Notes under the pieces: generated by a model | What the model was told of the DNA's origin: nothing | The model's database searches: none | What the model saw: only the letters and a program-made list of their open reading frames with translations | Shown here: piece by piece, positions 6,880 through 13,737 of the stretch | Layout of the letters: the number at the start of each line of letters is the position of its first letter | Numbering within the stretch: position 1 is the first letter of the stretch | Translations under genes and position numbers: made by a program | Assembly: GCA_023443025.1 (NCBI GenBank) | Contig: JAEZWM010000021.1 | Location: 1-19,016 of the forward strand | Reading direction: 5' to 3' | Source: Bacillota bacterium | GTDB taxonomy: Bacteria; Bacillota; Clostridia; Tissierellales; Peptoniphilaceae | Length of the DNA stretch: 19,016 nucleotides

Positions 6880-8523
6880 ATGAATAAAAATTTTCAAATG
6901 ATAATCGTTGGGGATGAAAACTCTATACTAAAACATAAAAATTTTGTTCCTCTGTCTTTAGCGATAGGAGTAATTGGGGGATATCTAAAGGATAAAAATA
7001 TAAAAACCAAAATCCATGATATTAACGAGAAAAAAATTGAGAAAGAAATTACTCTCGATCAGTTAGAATTGATTTCCAATATTTATGAAGGAAAAAGAGT
7101 TATTGAATATCTGGAAGGAAATAACGACCTCGAAATGGATAGATTAGCCGAAATTTTCTTGGAAGACCTTACTTATGATTCAAATTTTTATGGTATTTCA
7201 ATTGGTGCTGATTTTTCTCTTTTTCAAATTCACCAAGGGTTAATAATTGCAAAATATCTTAAGAAAAGAACCAATGCAACTATAATACTTGGTGGAAATA
7301 ATGTGGATTACATGTATATATATAAAGAGTTTTATAAAGATATTTTAACGTCAGCAATAAAAAATATAGACTACATACTTAGGGGTCCTGGAGAAAAGAC
7401 AATTTATAATATCTTAGAAGGTATGTATTTTGAAAAAAGTAAAATTCCCGGACTTTTGACAATAACAGAAGGAGAGATAATAGCAAATAAAGAGGCAACT
7501 CCAAATATAATATGTCCGGATTGGACGAATATTGATTTGGGAAAATATAGCATCCCTCTGACCGATAACCAACTCGAAAATGAAAAGCTATTATATTCTT
7601 TGCCTTCCACAGTTTCCGAAGTTATTTTTGAAAATAGAATTAATGATAATTCATTTCGTAGAGCTCCTTTTATTCCATATATTTTCAATTATAATTGCAA
7701 TTACAAATGTGCTTTTTGTACTCAGTCTGCTAAAGAAAGAGGCAATATTATAGTTGGCGATGTAATACGAGTTGTTGATCACCTTGAACATTTGAGTAAA
7801 ACTTATAATAGCAAGTATTTTTATTTTTTAAACAACTACTTCCCATCCAATAAAAATTTTATACTTGAATTTAAAAGTGAATTATCGAAACGCAACCTGG
7901 AAATTTACTGGTCTGATTGTGGACGAGTTAATGGAATGACAAAAGAAAAACTTCAGCTTCTGTATGAATGTGGATGCAGAAAACTTATTTTCGGTTTTGA
8001 ATCAGGCGATAATAATATGCTTAAATTCATAGATAAAAAATTAGATCTTGACGAGTTAAGTAGAGTATTAAAATGGTGTTCAGAAGTTGGTATTAGTGCT
8101 GACATTGAAGTTATAATCGGATTACCGTATGAAAGGGAGAAAGAATATAGAAACACTTACAATTATATATCAAAACATAAAGATGTAATAAATAATTTTT
8201 GGTTAAATGAGTTTTTCTTAATACCAAATAGCTTATTAGGAATGTATCCGGAAAAATATGGAATTGAAATTAAGAAAAATATTTTAAATTATAATCTATT
8301 ATGTTCATACAATAAGAAAGAATTTTTAGGAGATAGGAAAGCTGAAATGACATCTAATTCACGTCTATGGGGATTTAATGAAATAAATCAAAATAAAAAA
8401 AGAAGATTTAGAGAGATACAAAAACATAATGCGAAAAAGATGAAAGAGCTAGAGAAGTTAAGAAATCCTGAATTCGCTCAATTGCATAGATTTTATTCTA
8501 TGCTTAATGACATAAGAAATTAG
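6880..8523 (+). CDS. B12-binding-type radical SAM enzyme
   Basis: A 547-aa protein. Residues 1 to about 215 form a cobalamin-binding-like Rossmann domain: an N-terminal strand, PLSLAIGVIGGYLK (24-37), YGISIGADF (104-112), TIILGGNN (134-141) and YILRGPGEKT (165-174), the usual order in B12-dependent radical SAM proteins. The classical DxHxxG cobalt-ligand motif is not seen, as in many members. Residues 265-480 are the radical SAM core with C273, C277, C280 (CNYKCAFC) and FGFESGDNNML (371-381). The tail (500-547) is basic and helical. Such enzymes methylate unactivated carbons or carry out other radical chemistry; RiPP members (the rSAM maturase families paired with NHLP-type precursors) occur beside precursors like the one here. 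GAAAGGT (6866-6871) precedes the ATG by 8 bases. Fold is confident; methylation of the peptide is an inference. Confidence 0.88.
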   Translation: MNKNFQMIIVGDENSILKHKNFVPLSLAIGVIGGYLKDKNIKTKIHDINEKKIEKEITLDQLELISNIYEGKRVIEYLEGNNDLEMDRLAEIFLEDLTYDSNFYGISIGADFSLFQIHQGLIIAKYLKKRTNATIILGGNNVDYMYIYKEFYKDILTSAIKNIDYILRGPGEKTIYNILEGMYFEKSKIPGLLTITEGEIIANKEATPNIICPDWTNIDLGKYSIPLTDNQLENEKLLYSLPSTVSEVIFENRINDNSFRRAPFIPYIFNYNCNYKCAFCTQSAKERGNIIVGDVIRVVDHLEHLSKTYNSKYFYFLNNYFPSNKNFILEFKSELSKRNLEIYWSDCGRVNGMTKEKLQLLYECGCRKLIFGFESGDNNMLKFIDKKLDLDELSRVLKWCSEVGISADIEVIIGLPYEREKEYRNTYNYISKHKDVINNFWLNEFFLIPNSLLGMYPEKYGIEIKKNILNYNLLCSYNKKEFLGDRKAEMTSNSRLWGFNEINQNKKRRFREIQKHNAKKMKELEKLRNPEFAQLHRFYSMLNDIRN

Positions 8524-8543
8524 ATATAAGATAGGAGGTTTCT

Positions 8544-9269
8544 ATGAAAGCTATAATACTTGCGGCAGGCCGTGGAAGTAGAATATCAAATGTTACAAAT
8601 GGTGGGAATAAATGCTTATTAAAAGTCAACGGGCAATCAATTTTAAAGAGAAATGTTACTAATATTAGCAATATTGATGTAATTAAAGAAATAATTATAG
8701 TAGTTGGCCACTTATCTACAGATGTTATGATGGATATTGGTAATGAATGTAATGGAAAACGAATTAGTTATTGCATACAAAGAGAACAAAAAGGTTTAAT
8801 AGATGCACTAGAATCAGCTAAGTACTCAATTTTAGGCGATGATTGTTTTCTACTTCTAGGTGATGAAGTAGTAATTAATAATTGCTATTCTAAAGCTATT
8901 ACTGATTTCAAAAGAAATCAATACAGTGCATTTTTAGGCGTCTTTAATGGAAAAGATAAAGACTTAGTCCGAAAGACATATACTTTAAAACTTGATAATC
9001 AGGGAGAGGTTATAGATCTTATCGAAAAGCCAAAAGAGCCATTTAATTCAATAATGGGAACGGGAAATATACTACTTAAAAAGGAAACACTAGATTATAT
9101 TGAGAAAACACCTTTAAATTCCAAAAGAGGTGAAAAAGAACTTGTTGACTTTCTCAAAATAATAATTGAGGAAGAAAAAAATGTAAAAACATTTGAAGTT
9201 GGAGATCATTATATTAATTTAAATACCAAAGATGATTATGATACATTATTACAATTAACAAATATGTAG
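8544..9269 (+). CDS. sugar-1-phosphate nucleotidyltransferase
   Basis: A 241-aa enzyme of the RmlA/GlmU-N-type nucleotidyltransferase family, which joins a sugar-1-phosphate to an NTP to give an NDP-sugar and pyrophosphate. It begins with the NTP-binding signature LAAGRGSRI (residues 6-14), followed by NKCLLKVNGQSIL with the conserved lysine. It also has LLLGDEVV, whose Asp should bind the catalytic metal, EKPKEP, and MGTGNILLKKETLDYI with a downstream RGEKELVD, as in hexose-1-phosphate thymidylyl/uridylyltransferases. There is no C-terminal hexapeptide repeat, so it is not a bifunctional GlmU. A strong AGGAGG (8533-8538) precedes the ATG. As the last gene of the operon it probably supplies activated sugar to the two GT-like proteins. 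A LicC-like cytidylyltransferase for phosphocholine is a less likely alternative. Confidence 0.85.
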   Translation: MKAIILAAGRGSRISNVTNGGNKCLLKVNGQSILKRNVTNISNIDVIKEIIIVVGHLSTDVMMDIGNECNGKRISYCIQREQKGLIDALESAKYSILGDDCFLLLGDEVVINNCYSKAITDFKRNQYSAFLGVFNGKDKDLVRKTYTLKLDNQGEVIDLIEKPKEPFNSIMGTGNILLKKETLDYIEKTPLNSKRGEKELVDFLKIIIEEEKNVKTFEVGDHYINLNTKDDYDTLLQLTNM

Positions 9270-9326
9270 TAAAGAACAATTAATAAAGCTTATTTGAGCC
9301 TATATAGTTTAATATAATCAAATAAT

Positions 9327-9361
9327 AAAACGCAGTTATTTTCATAATAACTGCGTTTTTC
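9327..9361 (+). terminator. intrinsic terminator of the RiPP operon
   Basis: A perfect 10-bp stem (CGCAGTTATT at 9331-9340 with AATAACTGCG at 9346-9355), a 5-base loop TTCAT and a run of T follow the last gene. AAAA before the stem mirrors the T run, so it may work in both directions. It separates the biosynthetic operon from the resistance operon. Confidence 0.9.
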
Positions 9362-9382
9362 TGTATGTATGGAAATGTCCAC

Positions 9383-9413
9383 TTGACAATATAATTTATA
9401 AACAGTTTAAAAT
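9383..9413 (+). promoter_or_regulatory. candidate promoter of the LanFEG-type operon
   Basis: A consensus -35 TTGACA lies at 9383-9388. The -10 is less clear: TTTAAA at 17 bases spacing (9406-9411) or TAAAAT at 19 bases (9408-9413). TATGAT at 9441-9446 is an alternative -10 but has no good -35. This is the only convincing promoter between the terminator at 9361 and the ATPase start at 9474. Confidence 0.55.
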
Positions 9414-9454
9414 ACTTATAAAATCTTTATAAATACCAGGTATGATACTTATAA
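9412..9454. repeat. 10-bp direct repeat ATACTTATAA, candidate regulator site
   Basis: ATACTTATAA occurs exactly at 9412-9421 and again at 9445-9454, a period of 33 bases (about three helical turns), between the candidate promoter and the start of the transporter operon. OmpR-family regulators usually bind direct repeats, but their half-sites are normally 10-11 bases apart, so this is only a possible operator, and AT-rich DNA makes chance repeats likely. Confidence 0.3.
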
Positions 9455-9473
9455 GAAAAGCAAGGAGGACACA

Positions 9474-10175
9474 ATGAATAATATACTATGTACAGAAAAA
9501 CTTTCTAAAGCATATAAAAAACAACTGGTTGTTGATGTTTCAATTTCTGTTAAAGATAATTCGGTTTATGGATTGCTTGGACCGAATGGTGCCGGGAAAT
9601 CAACGCTTTTGAAGATGATTGTTGGGATGATCAAGCCAACTTCAGGAAGTATTAAATTCAGAGGGAACGAATGGCAGAGGAGCGATTTAGTGCACATGGG
9701 TGCACTGATTGAGTCGCCTCCACTTTATGAGAATCTTACTGCCTTTGAAAATCTTAAAGTTAGAACACTGCTTTATGGTCTACCTGATACCAGGATAGGT
9801 GAAGTGCTTGAAATTGTAGACCTTGAAAATACCGAGAAGAAAAAGGCGGGACAGTTTTCGATGGGAATGAAGCAGAGGCTCGGTATTGCTATAGCACTAT
9901 TAAATAGTCCGGAGCTTTTAATACTGGATGAACCTACCAATGGTCTTGATCCGATTGGCATAAAAGAACTTAGAGAGTTGATAAAATCATTTCCAAGCCG
10001 TGGGATAACAGTTATTCTATCGAGTCACATACTATCTGAAGTGCAGCATATAGCGGACCATATAGGCATAATTGCGAATGGAAAGCTTTGGTATGAAGAG
10101 GAAATAGATGAATCTGGAAACTTGGAAGAATTATTTATGGAAATTGTAAGAAGTGCCGGTGATCGAAATGACTAA
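9474..10175 (+). CDS. LanF-like antimicrobial-peptide resistance ATPase
   Basis: A 233-aa ATPase of the lantibiotic-immunity/CprA class. Walker A GPNGAGKS (residues 36-43), signature FSMGMKQ (128-134), Walker B LLILDE (148-153) and H-loop His185 are all present. The segment MGALIESPPLYENLTA carries Glu80 where most ABC proteins have the Q-loop glutamine. This E-loop is the known hallmark of LanF immunity ATPases. The start has AAGGAGG (9462-9468). Two LanE/LanG-type permease genes follow, the first overlapping it. The complex should expel or release membrane-bound antimicrobial peptides from the cell. Whether the target is the peptide made by the upstream operon or a foreign lantibiotic, bacitracin-like or host peptide cannot be read from sequence. 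Confidence 0.93.
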   Translation: MNNILCTEKLSKAYKKQLVVDVSISVKDNSVYGLLGPNGAGKSTLLKMIVGMIKPTSGSIKFRGNEWQRSDLVHMGALIESPPLYENLTAFENLKVRTLLYGLPDTRIGEVLEIVDLENTEKKKAGQFSMGMKQRLGIAIALLNSPELLILDEPTNGLDPIGIKELRELIKSFPSRGITVILSSHILSEVQHIADHIGIIANGKLWYEEEIDESGNLEELFMEIVRSAGDRND

Positions 10176-10890
10176 TTATCTATTGTCTGAAAGACTAAAA
10201 CAAAAGGGAAAGTTTAGAGTTAAATTATTATGGATTGTTCCCATAATTACAGTGTTATTGGCATTGGTTTTAATGAATAGTCCTAATCTACGTAATGGAG
10301 CATATAATTGGTGGAGTACTATGATGCTACCGGCTTGCATAACTATATTTGTTTGCTTTTCAGTCTCTAATGAAAAGATGAATAACAGACATGGTTTAAC
10401 TATGGTGAGTATCAATAAAAAGAAATTATGGTATGCTCAAATACTGCTTTATTCTTACTATTTATTTATGTGTATCACTGTATTTTTTGTTTTTTTAACC
10501 ATAACCGGTTATGTAATAGGTGTAGATGTACATTTAAAAAGGGATATTCTTACAAGTTTCTCACTATTTATTAGCTTTGTTTGGCAGATACCTCTTTGGA
10601 TGTGGGTAACTGAAAAAACCGGAGCAAACTTAACTTTTATTATAAGCATGTTTTTAAATATAGGAATTCCTATAGTGTTTTCGACTACTAAGTACTGGTG
10701 GTTACCTTTTGCGATACCACTAAGAATTATGTGTCCTATCATAGGGGTTCAACCTAATGGATTACCGGTTGAGGCAGGTTCGTATTTGACAGATGCATCT
10801 GTTGTACCAATTGGCCTTGTAATAAGTGTAGTGCTCTTTCTTGTTTTAGCTGTGTTTAGCGGATTATGGTATGAGAATTCGGAGGTGTAG
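10168..10890 (+). CDS. LanE-like permease subunit
   Basis: A 240-aa membrane protein with about six hydrophobic segments, starting at ATG 10168, which overlaps the ATPase stop (10173-10175) by 8 bases. A GTG at 10153 is in frame but adds five residues that do not look like a LanE N-terminus, while MTNYLLSERLKQKGKFRVKL (short amphipathic segment with basic residues, then the first membrane helix) does. No strong Shine-Dalgarno precedes either, consistent with coupling. It pairs with the LanF-like ATPase and the LanG-like permease; subunit names rest on order and general similarity, as LanE and LanG are themselves related. Confidence 0.85.
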   Translation: MTNYLLSERLKQKGKFRVKLLWIVPIITVLLALVLMNSPNLRNGAYNWWSTMMLPACITIFVCFSVSNEKMNNRHGLTMVSINKKKLWYAQILLYSYYLFMCITVFFVFLTITGYVIGVDVHLKRDILTSFSLFISFVWQIPLWMWVTEKTGANLTFIISMFLNIGIPIVFSTTKYWWLPFAIPLRIMCPIIGVQPNGLPVEAGSYLTDASVVPIGLVISVVLFLVLAVFSGLWYENSEV

Positions 10891-11640
10891 ATGCTTATGA
10901 ATAAAATGAAATCTGAAGTTTATAAACTAAACCACTCGTTGTTATTTTGGTTACACTTGATTCTGCCAATTCTAGTTGCTAATGTTTTCATACTATACTA
11001 CAGAGTCTCCACATGGGAGGAGATTGAAAAGATAAACGGGTATATTCAGATTATATCTATTTCTTTTCCACTTATAATTGGTATCATTACCGTGATTGCT
11101 GCAGAACAAGAAGAACAGGCAGGAGCCTTTTATCCTGTATTATATACAAATTCTAAAATTAAGACACATCTATCTAAACTAGCAATAATTCTTTTATATG
11201 GCTTATTCTCAGCGATGATTGCTGTCATTGGATTTGGGATTTTGTTTAGATTTATAGGAAGTGACTTAGTGTCTATATTTGATTACTTTATGGTGGCTTT
11301 AATGGTTTTTATTGCAACACTGCCAATTTATATAATTCATTATCTAGTAGCCTTTGCATTTGGGAAAAGTGCAGGTACCATACTAGGAATTTTTGGAAGT
11401 CTATTTTCTGCACTGCTCTTAACAGGCCTTGGTGATGGATTATGGATGGTCTTACCATGGGGGATCTTAGCTAGATCGGGTAGTTTATATTTACAGAGTA
11501 AGTTTTATGGCGTATCTATATTAAGTTTAATTAGCAATAAAATTGGAATTATATTTCTGCTAATAATCTGTATGATTTTAACTGCTGTATTTATTTTATG
11601 GGCAAATAAATGGGAAGGACGAGAAAGTATTGACTCTTAG
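10891..11640 (+). CDS. LanG-like permease subunit
   Basis: A 249-aa membrane protein directly abutting the previous stop, with GGAGG at 10881-10885. It begins with MKSEVYKLNHSLLFWLHLILP, the usual LanE/G opening of a short E-x-x-K-L helix followed by a long membrane segment. The cytoplasmic AEQEEQAGAFYPVLYTNSKI region (residues 69-89) matches the conserved E-x-x-A-G loop between helices 2 and 3 that contacts the ATPase. ATG 10897 is an alternative start two codons in. It forms the second half of the heteromeric transporter with the products of 9474-10890. Confidence 0.88.
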   Translation: MLMNKMKSEVYKLNHSLLFWLHLILPILVANVFILYYRVSTWEEIEKINGYIQIISISFPLIIGIITVIAAEQEEQAGAFYPVLYTNSKIKTHLSKLAIILLYGLFSAMIAVIGFGILFRFIGSDLVSIFDYFMVALMVFIATLPIYIIHYLVAFAFGKSAGTILGIFGSLFSALLLTGLGDGLWMVLPWGILARSGSLYLQSKFYGVSILSLISNKIGIIFLLIICMILTAVFILWANKWEGRESIDS

Positions 11641-11676
11641 TGATAGAATAGTAGTAATAGTTTAAAGGAGTATTAT

Positions 11677-12336
11677 ATGGCACATATATTTATTATTGAT
11701 GACGATACAGGCATAAGAAAATTAATAGAAAATACATTAATAAAAGACGGGCATACTGTAACATCAAAGGAGAGTGCTATGAATCTTGATCCCACTGACT
11801 TTCAGTCGGTAGACTTGATATTACTTGATGTTATGATGCCCGGAATAGATGGTTTTAGCTTTTGCAAAGAAATTAGACAATGTGTAGATTGTCCGATACT
11901 TTTTTTAACAGCGAAAAGCACTGAAAATGACGTTGTAGAAGGTTTGGCTCTTGGTGCAGATGACTATATAAAAAAGCCATTCAGTATTTCTGAATTAAGA
12001 GCTAGAGTAAATGCTCATTTAAGAAGAGAGACTAGAGAAAGAAAGCAAAGTTTAACAGTTGGAGAAATAGAATTCAATCTACTGGAGAAGACAATTAATG
12101 TAAAAAACACAAAGTTAACACTAACTAAAGGTGAATATGAAATCTGTGAGCTTTTAGCTAGGCATAGAGGCCAAGTGTTCTCACTGGAGCATATTTTAGA
12201 AGAAGTATTTGGATTTGACTCAGAGAGTGATATTTCTGCTATAAGGGTCCACGTAAAAAATATTCGCAGTAAGTTTGCACCATACATTGAAAGTCCAATA
12301 GAAACGGTATGGGGAGTAGGATATATATGGAGATAA
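11677..12336 (+). CDS. OmpR-family response regulator of the LanFEG-type operon
   Basis: A 219-aa two-domain regulator. The receiver domain (1 to about 115) has the acidic pair D8/D9, phospho-acceptor D51 (LLDVMMPG), T78 and K100 (IKKPF). The winged-helix DNA-binding domain (about 125-219) contains LTLTKGEYEICELLARHRGQ and ends in ETVWGVGYIWR, typical of OmpR/PhoB type. AAAGGAG (11664-11670) precedes the ATG. The kinase gene overlaps its 3' end. It most likely activates the transporter operon in front of it when the kinase senses a peptide, as in cpr, spa and nis loci; this regulation is inferred from position. Confidence 0.93.
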   Translation: MAHIFIIDDDTGIRKLIENTLIKDGHTVTSKESAMNLDPTDFQSVDLILLDVMMPGIDGFSFCKEIRQCVDCPILFLTAKSTENDVVEGLALGADDYIKKPFSISELRARVNAHLRRETRERKQSLTVGEIEFNLLEKTINVKNTKLTLTKGEYEICELLARHRGQVFSLEHILEEVFGFDSESDISAIRVHVKNIRSKFAPYIESPIETVWGVGYIWR

Positions 12337-13682
12337 GGGATAAAAGAAAGACAGCTCTAAATATTTTATTTTTAAAATATCTATTACTATTTTGTATCTT
12401 TGTAATTGCTTTTTCAGGTGTTATATTAATTCTTTTTAATCAAGCACTTAATACAGGTTATATCCTTCCTGCAAATTATACTGAAAAAGAAATTGAGAGA
12501 ATTAGTGAGACTCTTTCAAATAGTGAGAAGTTCGATGAAAGTATAATACCTCATACTGCTTCCTATTTACTTCTTGATGCTAATAATAAAAAGCTAGAAG
12601 GGAATATGAATGAAAAGAAAGAGAATGAGGTAATAGGTAGCTTAGCTTCTGGAGAAATTTTACATGAAAATAAATATTTTAAAATCACAAGACCCGATGG
12701 TACTATTCTTGTCATTAGTTATGATGTAAAAGCACATTTTGCAGACTCAAAACTGCATAATATACTTCCTAATCTTGAAATTATCATATTAGGATTGCCT
12801 GTAATTTTAACAATCATACTTGCTCTTTATTTAGCATACAGTTTCAGTAGGCGATTAAAGATGGAATTAGCCCCACTTGTTGAGGCAACGGAGTACATTC
12901 GTGATGGAGAACTGGACTTTAAAGTAGAAGAAAGCAATGTAAAGGAGATCAATGATGTACTCGTTTCCGTTGATAATCTGAAGACAAATCTAGCTTCTTC
13001 GCTTAAAGAACAGTGGAGCCTTGAGCACAGTAAAAGGCAGCAGGTTAGCTCTATTGCTCACGACATCAGAACTCCACTAACCATAATAAAAGGAAATAGT
13101 GAACTACTACTGGAATCAGAACTTTCTAATTATGAAATGGAACTATTGGAATACATTAAAAGTAGTACAGAAAAGATAGAAGATTATGTAGAACTACTTT
13201 TAGAAACGGGAAGGTCAAATGATAATCAAAGCACTCATAGTGAGTTTGATTTAGATGAATTTATTGCTGAAGTGGAGCATGTTGCAGAAGGTTTATGTAA
13301 GACTAAGAATCTAAGTTTCAAAATAATAAAGTCCAATATACCGAAAACTATTATTGGTGAAAAACAACAGATTTTTAGAGCATTGTCAAATATAATAGAC
13401 AATGCTGTTGAACATTCGACTGAAAAAGAGTATGTTTCATTAGAAATAAGAGCGGAACAAGATTATCTAGAATTTATTGTTAAAGATAATGGAGCAGGTT
13501 TTTCTAAAGAAGCACTTAAGTATGCAAAGGATGAGTTTTATACCGGCAATACAGAAAGGTCCGGTAAGCATGGATTGGGTCTTTATCTGGCTGAAAAAGT
13601 GGCGATAAATCATGGTGGTGGAATAATAATAGAGAATCATGAAGATGGAGCATCTGTTACACTGAAGATAAAAAATTTATAA
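12327..13682 (+). CDS. sensor histidine kinase of the LanFEG-type operon
   Basis: A 451-aa membrane kinase. I take ATG 12327 as the start because GGGGAG (12311-12316) sits 10 bases upstream; an in-frame ATG at 12309 has no such site. Two membrane helices (about 14-37 and 151-171) flank an extracytoplasmic sensor of about 110 residues. HAMP-like linker at about 172-225, H-box SSIAHDIRTPLT with His245, N-box NIIDNA (355-360), G1 box KDNGAGF with Asp387, and G2 box GKHGLGL (413-419) make it a complete, canonical kinase. The sensor is large compared with BceS-type kinases, which lack one, and fits direct peptide sensing as in NisK/SpaK/CprK. It overlaps the regulator gene by 10 bases. Ligand unknown. 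Confidence 0.92.
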   Translation: MEIRDKRKTALNILFLKYLLLFCIFVIAFSGVILILFNQALNTGYILPANYTEKEIERISETLSNSEKFDESIIPHTASYLLLDANNKKLEGNMNEKKENEVIGSLASGEILHENKYFKITRPDGTILVISYDVKAHFADSKLHNILPNLEIIILGLPVILTIILALYLAYSFSRRLKMELAPLVEATEYIRDGELDFKVEESNVKEINDVLVSVDNLKTNLASSLKEQWSLEHSKRQQVSSIAHDIRTPLTIIKGNSELLLESELSNYEMELLEYIKSSTEKIEDYVELLLETGRSNDNQSTHSEFDLDEFIAEVEHVAEGLCKTKNLSFKIIKSNIPKTIIGEKQQIFRALSNIIDNAVEHSTEKEYVSLEIRAEQDYLEFIVKDNGAGFSKEALKYAKDEFYTGNTERSGKHGLGLYLAEKVAINHGGGIIIENHEDGASVTLKIKNL

Positions 13683-13687
13683 AAATC

Positions 13688-13723
13688 GGGTCATTGTAGA
13701 GTAGTTTAAACAATGACCCTTTT
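13688..13723. terminator. bidirectional terminator between convergent operons
   Basis: A perfect 10-bp stem, GGGTCATTGT (13688-13697) with ACAATGACCC (13710-13719), has a 12-base loop and TTTT after it. On the other strand the stem is followed by GATTTTTAT, so it can also end transcription of the - strand gene whose stop is at 13738. Confidence 0.88.
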
Positions 13724-13737
13724 AAATGTACTAATTA

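Noticed and set aside
7404..8156. Two - strand open frames (7404-7688 and 7953-8156) inside the B12-type radical SAM gene
   Set aside because: They run opposite to a gene with clear radical SAM and B12-domain motifs and show no motif or start signal of their own.
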